From NCBI GenBank assembly GCA_026400305.1, contig JAPLPI010000213.1, positions 1-8,109 on the forward strand: a stretch of DNA of 8,109 nucleotides, given 5' to 3'. The notes under the pieces are model-generated. The model was given only the letters and a program-made list of their open reading frames with translations, searched no databases and was not told where the DNA came from. The stretch is from Alphaproteobacteria bacterium. GTDB taxonomy: Bacteria > Pseudomonadota > Alphaproteobacteria > Micropepsales > Micropepsaceae. Shown one piece after another: positions 1 to 5,782 of the stretch. How positions within the stretch are numbered: the stretch's first letter is position 1; every line of letters starts with the position of its first letter. A program made the translations under genes and the position numbers.

Positions 1-983
1 CGCCGGCCATGCGCACCGGCGCGCTGTTCCAGCCGCTGTCGCGCGAAGGCGGGCTTGCCGTCAACAACCTGTTCCTGATGGCGGCTTGCTCCACTGTCTT
101 CCTGGGCACCTTCTATCCGGTGTTTGTGGAAATCGCCGGTGGCCATTCCCTCTCGGTGGGACGTCCCTATTACGAACTGACGTTTGTTCCGGTGGTCATA
201 CCGCTGCTGATCCTGGTCAGCTTCGGACCCATGCTGAACTGGAAGCGCAATGTGGCGCGCGAAGTGCTGACCCGGCTGCGCTGGCCGCTGATCGTGTCGG
301 CGCTGGCGTTGATGCTGGGCATATTGGCGTTCGGCATCGGCCAGGTTCTGGCGGCGGCCGGCCTGGCGCTGGGGTCGCTGTTGATCGCCGGCGCCATCGC
401 CATTCCGGCGCGCCATTGGAAGATCAGTTCCAGTTTGGGTGGCAATCTGGGCCGCTTCCTGCGCGCCACGCCGCTGGCCGTGTGGGGCATGACCGCCGCC
501 CATGCCGGGCTTGGCGTCACGGCGATCGGCGTCACCGCCGTCACCGCCTGGCAGTCCAACAAGATTCTGGAAATGAAAGTTGGCCAGAGCGTGGAGCTTG
601 CGGGCGCGCAGTATACGCTCAATTCTATTGGCGATGTGGTGGGCCCCAACTACCAGGCCGAGCAGGCGCGCTTCACGGTTAGCAGCCATGCCGGCAGCCG
701 CACCCTGGTGTCGGAACGGCGGCTGTTTCCCGCCAGCCAGACCACCACCACCCAGGCCGGCATCGGCACCGGCTTTCTGGGCAATGTCTATGTCTCCATC
801 GGCGAACAGAATGCCGATGGTGCGCTGGTGGTGCGCATCTGGGATCATCCGCTGGTGGACTGGATCTGGGGTGGCGGCTTCCTGATGGTTCTGGGCGGCG
901 CCCTGTCGCTCAGCGACCGGCGCTTCCGCGTCGGTGCGGCGCGGCCGGTGGCGCGCGTGGCTGTCGTCAAGGCATCGGCATGA
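1..983 (+). CDS. ccmF: Cytochrome c heme lyase subunit CcmF, C-terminal half (5' end off the window)
   Basis: CcmF is the large inner-membrane subunit of the System I heme lyase, which takes heme from holo-CcmE and attaches it to apocytochrome c in the periplasm. The reading frame is open from base 3 with no start of its own, and the family is usually about 650 residues, so roughly half is present. Visible family signatures are FQPLSREGGLAVNN near 27-68, several hydrophobic segments between about 63 and 410, an AHAGLG helix near 498-515, and a C-terminal helix ending GGALSLSDRR near 893-922. By family knowledge the histidine in AHAGLG corresponds to one of the conserved heme b ligands; this is an alignment from memory. 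The periplasmic stretch (about 570-840) has the usual RRLFPASQTTTT block. The tryptophan-rich WWD domain would lie upstream. The TGA stop overlaps the ccmG start (ATGA, 980-983). No frame damage is seen. Confidence 0.95.
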   Translation, partial: PAMRTGALFQPLSREGGLAVNNLFLMAACSTVFLGTFYPVFVEIAGGHSLSVGRPYYELTFVPVVIPLLILVSFGPMLNWKRNVAREVLTRLRWPLIVSALALMLGILAFGIGQVLAAAGLALGSLLIAGAIAIPARHWKISSSLGGNLGRFLRATPLAVWGMTAAHAGLGVTAIGVTAVTAWQSNKILEMKVGQSVELAGAQYTLNSIGDVVGPNYQAEQARFTVSSHAGSRTLVSERRLFPASQTTTTQAGIGTGFLGNVYVSIGEQNADGALVVRIWDHPLVDWIWGGGFLMVLGGALSLSDRRFRVGAARPVARVAVVKASA

Positions 984-1510
984 AACGCCTGTTATTCCTG
1001 CTGCCGGTGGCAGCCTTCGTTGCGCTGGTTGCGGCGTTCGTGATGGGGCTGAGGCACGACCCGTCCCACATCACCTCCACCCTAATCAACAAGCCGCTGC
1101 CGCAATTTGTGCTGCCGGCGGTGCGCGAAAATCAGGGCCTGGCCAGCACTGATTTCCGGGGCGAGCCGATGCTGCTAAATGTCTTCGCCTCCTGGTGCGT
1201 GGCCTGTCGTTTGGAGCACAGTCTGCTGCTGCAACTGAAAGGCCAAGGGGTCACCATCCAGGGCCTGGACTGGAAAGACGAGGCCGCCGACGGCGCGCGT
1301 TACCTGGCCGACAATGGCGATCCCTATATCAAGGCCGGCAACGACAAGAGCGGGCGCACGGGTATCGATCTGGGCGTGGCCGGTGTGCCGGAGACATTCG
1401 TGATCGATCGCATGGGGCGGGTTCGCTACAAGATCGTCGGTCCCATCGAAGCCAGAGACTGGGACAACACCATCAAGCCGCTGCTGCAGCACCTGCGGTC
1501 CGAAACATGA
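980..1510 (+). CDS. ccmG: Thiol:disulfide interchange protein CcmG/DsbE
   Basis: A membrane-anchored periplasmic thioredoxin-like protein of 176 residues, the usual family size. It reduces the disulfide of apocytochrome c or of CcmH so that heme can be ligated. Residues 4-23 form a single N-terminal signal anchor. The active site is W72-C73-V74-A75-C76, in the context NVFASWCVACRLEH. The cis-proline loop is G135-V136-P137-E138 followed by TFVID, the GVPETF signature of the CcmG/DsbE branch rather than general thioredoxins. The ATG at 980 is chosen because it gives the anchor immediately, overlaps the ccmF stop by ATGA, and has AAGG at 969-972, 7 bases upstream. Electrons are expected from CcdA or DsbD, neither of which is in the window. 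It looks intact. Confidence 0.96.
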   Translation: MKRLLFLLPVAAFVALVAAFVMGLRHDPSHITSTLINKPLPQFVLPAVRENQGLASTDFRGEPMLLNVFASWCVACRLEHSLLLQLKGQGVTIQGLDWKDEAADGARYLADNGDPYIKAGNDKSGRTGIDLGVAGVPETFVIDRMGRVRYKIVGPIEARDWDNTIKPLLQHLRSET

Positions 1511-1962
1511 AATGGCGCTTGGCATTGGCCTTTGCGATGCTGGCATCGCCGGCATTCGCGGTGTTGCCCAATGAGCAACTAGCAGATCCCGCGCTGGAAG
1601 CGCGCGCCCGGACGCTCAGCGCCGGCCTGCGCTGCGTGGTCTGCCAGAACCAGACCATCGATGATTCCGATGCCGATCTGGCGCATGATTTGCGCGTGCT
1701 GCTGCGCCAGCGGTTGAAGGTCGGCGACAGCGACCAGGAAGCCGTCGCCTTCTTAGTCAAACGCTATGGCGCTTACATTTTGCTCAAGCCGCCATTCGAA
1801 ACCGAGACCCTACTGCTGTGGCTGGGGCCATTGCTGGCCTTGCTGGCGGGTGCGGTGGGCGTGGGCTTTTACCTGCGGCGGCGGTGCAATGACGATCCCG
1901 CCAGCTTTACCCCGGAAGAACAGGCGCGGCTGGCCAAGCTGCTGAAGGAAGAAACCGCATGA
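1507..1962 (+). CDS. ccmH: Cytochrome c maturation protein CcmH (CcmL/CycL type)
   Basis: A 151-residue membrane-tethered periplasmic protein that binds the CXXCH thiols of apocytochrome c and works with CcmG and the CcmF/CcmI complex. Residues 1-18 look like a signal peptide ending SPAFA. The family redox motif is L41-R-C43-V-V-C46-Q-N-Q. A three-helix region follows, then the conserved RYGAYILLKPPF at 86-97, and a C-terminal transmembrane helix at about 102-123 with an RRR stop-transfer. This is the short form with no TPR domain fused; that role is carried by the separate ccmI downstream. The same frame is open far upstream, but the ATG at 1507 is chosen because it starts the signal peptide and overlaps the ccmG stop by ATGA (1507-1510). 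Intact. Confidence 0.95.
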   Translation: MKWRLALAFAMLASPAFAVLPNEQLADPALEARARTLSAGLRCVVCQNQTIDDSDADLAHDLRVLLRQRLKVGDSDQEAVAFLVKRYGAYILLKPPFETETLLLWLGPLLALLAGAVGVGFYLRRRCNDDPASFTPEEQARLAKLLKEETA

Positions 1963-3140
1963 TTCTCTGGATTATACTTACCGTGATGATCGCGCTGGCG
2001 GCCGTTGGGCTGACAATTCCCCTGGTGCGCCGCTATGAGCAACGCCCGCAGGTCAAAACCGTGGACATTCTGAAGGGTCAACTTGGCGAAGTGGATGCGC
2101 AGGTTGCTGCTAGCCTGATTGACCCCGCGGAAGCCGAGGCCCTGCGTTCCGAAATCAAGCGCCGCATCCTGGTGGAGGACCGTGATGCCGGAACCGCTGC
2201 CCGCCCCTTCCCGCAAGCGGCGATGTCCTGGGTGGCGCTGGGGCTGGTAGCCATCGTCACGCTCTGCGCTACCGCGCTATATGCCATGATGGGTCATCCC
2301 GAATTGACCTCGATCGCGGCAACCACTGCCGCTGGCGTGCCCCAAGCACAAAGTGCAGCGGTCGATCCCAAGAGCCATCCCAATGGCCAAGTCGCCAGCA
2401 TGATTTCCAGCCTGGAAGCTAAGCTGCAGCAGAAGCCGGGCGATGCCCAAGGTTGGCAGATGCTGGCCTGGTCCTATATGCGCACAGGCCGTCCCGCCGA
2501 AGCGGCCAAGGCCTATGCCAAGGCGGTGGCGATCGATCCGAAAAATGTTGAATATCTTGCCGCTCAGGGCGAGGCGATGGCGCAGTCCGAAGGCAAGGTG
2601 TCGGACGATGCCGCCGCGATCTTCCAGCGCGCGCTTAAGGGTGACCCCGCCGATCCCCGTGCGCGCTATTTCCTGGCTATCCACCGCGATCAGACCGGCG
2701 ACCACAAGGGTGCGATGGACGAATTCGTAGCGCTGCTGAAAAGTGCCCCGCCGGATGCACCCTGGGCTTCACAGGTCCGCACTTATGTTGAAGACCTGGC
2801 CAAGGAGCAGCATGTGGACCTGACCGGCAAGCTGCCGTCGCTGCTATCTGCCGCTGCGTCGGGGCCAAATAGTGCACAGGTAGCCGCCGCGGGGAAGATG
2901 AGTGATGCCGATCGCCAGGCCATGATCCATTCCATGGTCGACAAGCTGGCCGGTGAGCTGAAGGCTAATCCCAAAGACACCGGAGGCTGGGTGCGGCTGA
3001 TGCGGGCGCGCATGGTGCTGGGCGAAGGCCTGCAAGCGGCGCAGGACTACAAACAGGCGCGCGCGGCGTTCGCGGGCGATGCGGCGGCGCAGGCGGCGCT
3101 GCAGGAAGTAGCGAAGTCTCTGGGAGTTCCTGGCGCCTAG
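1959..3140 (+). CDS. ccmI: Cytochrome c maturation protein CcmI (CycH), TPR-containing apocytochrome chaperone
   Basis: CcmI binds the C-terminus of apocytochrome c and presents it to the CcmF/CcmH heme lyase. The 393-residue protein has a first membrane helix at 2-22, a cytoplasmic loop of about 65 residues with a leucine- and charge-rich helix region (about 34-75), a second helix at about 90-111, and then a periplasmic domain. This is the usual CcmI-1/CcmI-2 plan. The TPR-like part starts near residue 145 (GWQMLAWSYMRTGRPAEA) and continues to about 285; a second, diverged copy of the first unit lies at 323-368. ATG at 1959 is supported by the ATGA overlap with ccmH and by AAGGA at 1945-1949, 9 bases upstream. 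It is the last ccm gene; its TAG stop is interlocked with that of virB11 on the other strand. Confidence 0.93.
   Translation: MILWIILTVMIALAAVGLTIPLVRRYEQRPQVKTVDILKGQLGEVDAQVAASLIDPAEAEALRSEIKRRILVEDRDAGTAARPFPQAAMSWVALGLVAIVTLCATALYAMMGHPELTSIAATTAAGVPQAQSAAVDPKSHPNGQVASMISSLEAKLQQKPGDAQGWQMLAWSYMRTGRPAEAAKAYAKAVAIDPKNVEYLAAQGEAMAQSEGKVSDDAAAIFQRALKGDPADPRARYFLAIHRDQTGDHKGAMDEFVALLKSAPPDAPWASQVRTYVEDLAKEQHVDLTGKLPSLLSAAASGPNSAQVAAAGKMSDADRQAMIHSMVDKLAGELKANPKDTGGWVRLMRARMVLGEGLQAAQDYKQARAAFAGDAAAQAALQEVAKSLGVPGA
2391..2528 (+). repeat. CcmI internal protein repeat, copy 1 (residues 145-190)
   Basis: This TPR-like unit matches residues 323-368 of the same protein (2925-3062) without gaps at an offset of 178 residues. 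Shared positions include S147-M148, L152, L156, P160, D162, G165-W166, L169, M174, G177, A182-A183, Y186 and A189. The match is at protein level; the DNA copies are diverged. CcmI proteins of alphaproteobacteria often carry a related second unit, so this is probably an old duplication within the family. Confidence 0.7.
2925..3062 (+). repeat. CcmI internal protein repeat, copy 2 (residues 323-368)
   Basis: This is the second TPR-like unit, with S325-M326, L330, L334, P338, D340, G343-W344, L347, M352, G355, A360-A361, Y364 and A367 aligned to copy 1. It is separated from the main TPR block by a low-complexity linker rich in Ala, Ser and Gly (about 296-314) and may form a separate peptide-binding surface; that role is inference. 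Confidence 0.65.
3137..3140. other. Palindromic CTAG shared by the stop codons of ccmI and virB11
   Basis: CTAG reads the same on both strands. On the plus strand bases 3138-3140 are the TAG stop of ccmI; on the minus strand bases 3139-3137 are the TAG stop of virB11. The two coding regions overlap by four bases, leaving no intergenic spacer. Each transcript must therefore end inside, or antisense to, the other gene. Confidence 0.95.
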
Positions 3141-4015
3141 TCGTTTGCCGCTGGCGGCATCGTGCCGCCCAAGAACTGGATGTCCGACACCCGGCGTTTC
3201 CCGTTCTGCCGGTCCAGCTGTACGATAACGTCGATCACCTGGCGCACATAGGTCTGGATGTGGCTCCAGCCCAGATCGAGCCCGCTGCGCAGTTCGCCCA
3301 GCAAGATGCGGTCGGGCCGCATGCGCAGGGATGCGCGTAGCAGGTCATCGGCATCCACCTGCGCCTCGCCCTGTTCGCCGCGCACTGCTATCAGGCCCAC
3401 GGCATTGGGACGGTCCAGGCGGATTTCTGGGGCATCCTCGATCACTAGCAACCGTTCATTGGTATCGATCTCGCGCACCAAGGCATTCAGCAAGGTGGTC
3501 TTACCGGTGGAGGTGCCGCCGCTGATCACGATGGTCTTCTTGGCGCGCACCGCATTCTTCAAAAAGCCGCTGCGGTCACCGCTCTTCAGCATCGCCGCCA
3601 GTTCATCATCGCGCGCCGAGCGCCGCCCAGCGGCCGGGCCTTCGGCAAAAAGCCCAGTCTGCGCCAGATCGTCCACTGACAGGTCTGAAATCACATGCTT
3701 GCGGATGGCGATGGCCATGCCCTCGCGGGTTGCGGGCGGTGCGATGATCTGCACCCGGCCGCCGTCGGGCAGGGTAGCCGACAACAAGGGCTGCTCGCGG
3801 TTGACGCCCTGGTGGGTGGCGGCGGCGATCTGCCGCGCCAGTCGGCTCAGCACAACGTCGGTGATCTGCGGCGCGGCTATGCGGGTCAGCATGCCGCTGG
3901 TGGTTTCGATCCACACTTCGCCGGGCCTGTTAATCAGCAGGTCGGTGACGTCGTCGCGCGTCAGCCAGGGGGCCAGCGCCGACAGATAGGTGTCGAGATA
4001 GACGCCCGTCGTCAT
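3137..4015 (-). CDS. virB11: VirB11-family type IV secretion ATPase with an internal deletion that removes the His box
   Basis: VirB11 is a hexameric traffic ATPase on the cytoplasmic face of the inner membrane that powers pilus assembly and substrate transfer. The N-terminal domain looks complete (LLINRPGEVWIE at 26-37, QPLLSATLPDGGRVQI at 75-90). Walker A is GGTSTGKT at 166-173, the Asp-box region is VIEDAPEI at 191-198, and Walker B is RILLGELR at 236-243. After R243 the protein jumps straight to SGLDLGWSHIQTYVRQVIDVIVQL, which in other VirB11 proteins lies about 40 residues further on. The missing block normally carries the invariant NTGHPGS-TT-HA His box needed for ATPase activity. The length is 292 residues against about 330-340 for the family, consistent with that loss. 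The frame stays open, so a protein could be made, but it is probably inactive. The ATG at 4015 overlaps the virB10 stop (ATGA). Confidence 0.9.
   Translation of the reverse strand: MTTGVYLDTYLSALAPWLTRDDVTDLLINRPGEVWIETTSGMLTRIAAPQITDVVLSRLARQIAAATHQGVNREQPLLSATLPDGGRVQIIAPPATREGMAIAIRKHVISDLSVDDLAQTGLFAEGPAAGRRSARDDELAAMLKSGDRSGFLKNAVRAKKTIVISGGTSTGKTTLLNALVREIDTNERLLVIEDAPEIRLDRPNAVGLIAVRGEQGEAQVDADDLLRASLRMRPDRILLGELRSGLDLGWSHIQTYVRQVIDVIVQLDRQNGKRRVSDIQFLGGTMPPAAND
3153..3169. other. GC-rich hairpin just past the ccmI stop, possible weak transcription end
   Basis: GGCGGCA at 3153-3159 and TGCCGCC at 3163-3169 form a perfect 7-base-pair stem with a TCG loop. It starts 12 bases after the ccmI stop, inside the last codons of virB11. 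Neither strand has a T-tract after it, so it is not a classical intrinsic terminator. A competing stem (3147-3151 with 3154-3158) overlaps it. In such GC-rich coding DNA it may be chance; it is listed because it is the only candidate structure at the convergent junction. Confidence 0.3.
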
Positions 4016-5067
4016 TTCGATGTGCCCGCGAAATCGAGATCTCGGGTCAGGAAGACCTGCAGCGGTGTACCCTGGGCCACCTTGATGGTGGGGGGGATGT
4101 CGATCTGCTTCTGCAGCGCGATGCTGGCGACCTGGCTGGCCTGCTGCGACGAGCCGATGATGATGGCGGTGTTGGCGTTGTTGTCGCTCAGCGCATTCAA
4201 CCCGGCGCCCATCACCGACAGCAGGATGGCGCTGCCGAAGCGCTCGAAGAAATGTGTGTCAGTTTCGCCTTCAATTCCGGCCCGGCCCAGCTGGTCGGTG
4301 CCGGGTGAGCCGATGTCGACGGAAACGCCGTCGGGGGTCAACACCCGCGACCACACCACAAAGGCGCGGGTCTGGCTCAGCGCCACTCCGCTGCGATACT
4401 GGCCCATCAGCTTGGAGCCACGGGGGATTAGCACCGTGGCGCCATCAAAGCCGCGCACGTCGCGGCTGACCACGGCGCGCACGAAACCGGGTAAGTCGGA
4501 ATTGATCGCAGTTTCCAGTACGGCGGGAATGATGGTGCCTTGCGGTGCGGTATGCGTGAGATCGCGAAGCCGCGAGGAATGGGCCACGTCTAGATTAGAG
4601 TTTCCGACCTTGGCGGAGAAGCGCTCATCCGGCGACAGCTTGTCGTCGGCGGCGGCCGATGCCGCGCCAGGCGCGCCTACCTGCGCCACTGTCGTGGCTA
4701 ACGTGCCGGCGGCGGGCGCCTGGCTGAAATCCACCACCATGGCGGGCGCGCGATTGTCTGGTGTGGGTGCCACTTGCGGCAAAGGCTGTGGTGCCGCGGA
4801 CTGGACCAGAATGGGCGCAGGCGCCTGGGCCACGACAATCGGCGCAGGCTTGGGCGGCGGCACCACTTCCGCCACCGGCTGGGCCTGACGGGCCTGGCGC
4901 GCATTGGAGAGCGACACGAAAGTGATCGCGCCCAATACACAGGCCCCGACGACACCCAGACCCACCGGGCCAGATCGGGAGGGATATTGCTCATAGGCAG
5001 ATCCAGCAGCTTTGGGCCCGGAGGCGGGGGCTTTGCGGCCCCGGCCCGGGCGCGCGGAAACCGTCAT
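4012..5067 (-). CDS. virB10: Type IV secretion core protein VirB10 (TrbI family); start uncertain
   Basis: VirB10 spans both membranes, linking the ATPases to the outer-membrane pore formed with VirB9. With the start at 5067 it has 351 residues: a short basic N-terminus, one membrane helix at about 34-55, a proline-rich periplasmic linker at about 64-107, and the TrbI/VirB10 beta-barrel domain at about 175-345. Diagnostic stretches are VLIPRGSKLMGQY at 212-224 and, after TDQLGRAGIEGETD, THFFERFGSAILLSVMGAG at 271-289, which is the antenna helix region of the outer-membrane cap. The barrel domain is convincing. The start is not: ATG at 5067 overlaps virB9 by 77 bases and has no visible Shine-Dalgarno sequence, and residues 1-33 read like out-of-frame GC-rich sequence. 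The stop overlaps virB11. Confidence 0.92.
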   Translation of the reverse strand: MTVSARPGRGRKAPASGPKAAGSAYEQYPSRSGPVGLGVVGACVLGAITFVSLSNARQARQAQPVAEVVPPPKPAPIVVAQAPAPILVQSAAPQPLPQVAPTPDNRAPAMVVDFSQAPAAGTLATTVAQVGAPGAASAAADDKLSPDERFSAKVGNSNLDVAHSSRLRDLTHTAPQGTIIPAVLETAINSDLPGFVRAVVSRDVRGFDGATVLIPRGSKLMGQYRSGVALSQTRAFVVWSRVLTPDGVSVDIGSPGTDQLGRAGIEGETDTHFFERFGSAILLSVMGAGLNALSDNNANTAIIIGSSQQASQVASIALQKQIDIPPTIKVAQGTPLQVFLTRDLDFAGTSK

Positions 5068-5782
5068 TGTAAACGCGGGTGACGTCGGCGCCTTGGCGCA
5101 GCACAAAGCCGCGCGACACCTGGTCGGCGACGATATAGCCGCTGCGCATATAGGTGTTGACCACCTGTTCATTCTTGTCGCCGTCCAGAGAGAAAATAGC
5201 GGGATAGGAATCGCCGTCGCGGAATTCGAAATAGGTTGCCTTGCCGTCATCAAACACGCGCGATGGCACGATGCGGGGCGAGCCGTCATAGCTGTAGGCG
5301 GCGTTCGCCACCTTGGGCAGCGGCGGTACTTCGGGCGCGGATGGCTTGGCCATCACGGTGGCGACCGCCACTTCGGGATACTGGAAGCGCAAGGTGTAGA
5401 CGATGCTCTTGTCGCCGGACGGGGCATGCGGGCGTACGCTGAGCTCGAAGGAATAGCGGCGATAGTTGGTCACAACCGTCATGTTGGTGGTGGGCACGTC
5501 GTTCAGCGGCTTGACGAACAACAGGTTGGCGGCGCGGTTGGGCGTGATCTGCCAGCCTGCGGCGTCACCCACCGCGACATTTTCGATATGCTCGTCGGAG
5601 GCGAATTCGACAAAGGTCTGGTAGCCCATGGTGGCGTGCAGCTCCACTACCTGGGCGGGATCGTAATCCACTACATAGATGCGCGGATCGCCCGAACCAG
5701 GGCGAGGGATCAGGGCTCCCTGCGACGGCGTGGTGGCGACGAAGAAAGCGGCGCAGATCAGGGATGAAAGGATTTTTCTCAT
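4991..5782 (-). CDS. virB9: Type IV secretion core protein VirB9 (CagX/TrbG family)
   Basis: This periplasmic protein forms the outer layer of the core complex with VirB10 (and usually VirB7). It has 263 residues, a normal size. A signal peptide covers about residues 1-22, with cleavage probably near SQG/A. The N-terminal domain has the family pattern DPRIYVVDYDP at 32-42 and TTNMTVVTNYRRYSFEL at 98-114. A proline-rich linker (about 146-157) leads to the C-terminal beta-sandwich, with KATYFEFRDGDSYPAIF at 181-197 and SRGFVLRQGADVTRVYNDGF at 223-242, the part that clasps VirB10. ATG at 5782 overlaps the virB6 stop (ATGA) and has GAGG at 5791-5788, 5 bases upstream. No virB7 or virB8 precedes it. 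It appears intact. Confidence 0.95.
   Translation of the reverse strand: MRKILSSLICAAFFVATTPSQGALIPRPGSGDPRIYVVDYDPAQVVELHATMGYQTFVEFASDEHIENVAVGDAAGWQITPNRAANLLFVKPLNDVPTTNMTVVTNYRRYSFELSVRPHAPSGDKSIVYTLRFQYPEVAVATVMAKPSAPEVPPLPKVANAAYSYDGSPRIVPSRVFDDGKATYFEFRDGDSYPAIFSLDGDKNEQVVNTYMRSGYIVADQVSRGFVLRQGADVTRVYNDGFRAPGPGPQSPRLRAQSCWICL
4992..4994 (-). other. Alternative virB10 start codon in another frame (ATGA overlap with the virB9 stop)
   Basis: On the minus strand an ATG at 4994-4992 overlaps the virB9 TGA (4993-4991) exactly as at the other junctions in this window. GGA lies 7 bases upstream. It reads MSNIPPDLAR and then leaves the virB10 frame. One extra base near 4964-4970 would give DLARVGLGVVGACVLG and join the VirB10 membrane helix. 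This suggests, without proving, that the native start was here and that one base is missing. Confidence 0.4.

Noticed and set aside
1195..1506. Upstream extension of the ccmH frame over ccmG
   Set aside because: The extension is out of frame with the clearly real CcmG, is Arg/Gly/His-rich and lacks any function; the signal peptide and ATGA overlap put the CcmH start at 1507.
3153..3169. Calling the hairpin after ccmI a rho-independent terminator
   Set aside because: The stem is only 7 base pairs, has no T-tract on either strand and sits within virB11 coding sequence; it is kept only as a weak structural note.
3695..4888. Long plus-strand open frame (397 codons) opposite virB10 and virB11
   Set aside because: It is fully antisense to two recognisable secretion genes, shows no family motifs and has biased composition (runs of Ser, Ala, Gly, Arg) typical of the complement of GC-rich coding DNA.
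5012..5767. Plus-strand open frame of 251 codons opposite virB9
   Set aside because: VirB9 on the minus strand is well supported along its entire length; the antisense product is rich in Gly and His without a recognisable domain.
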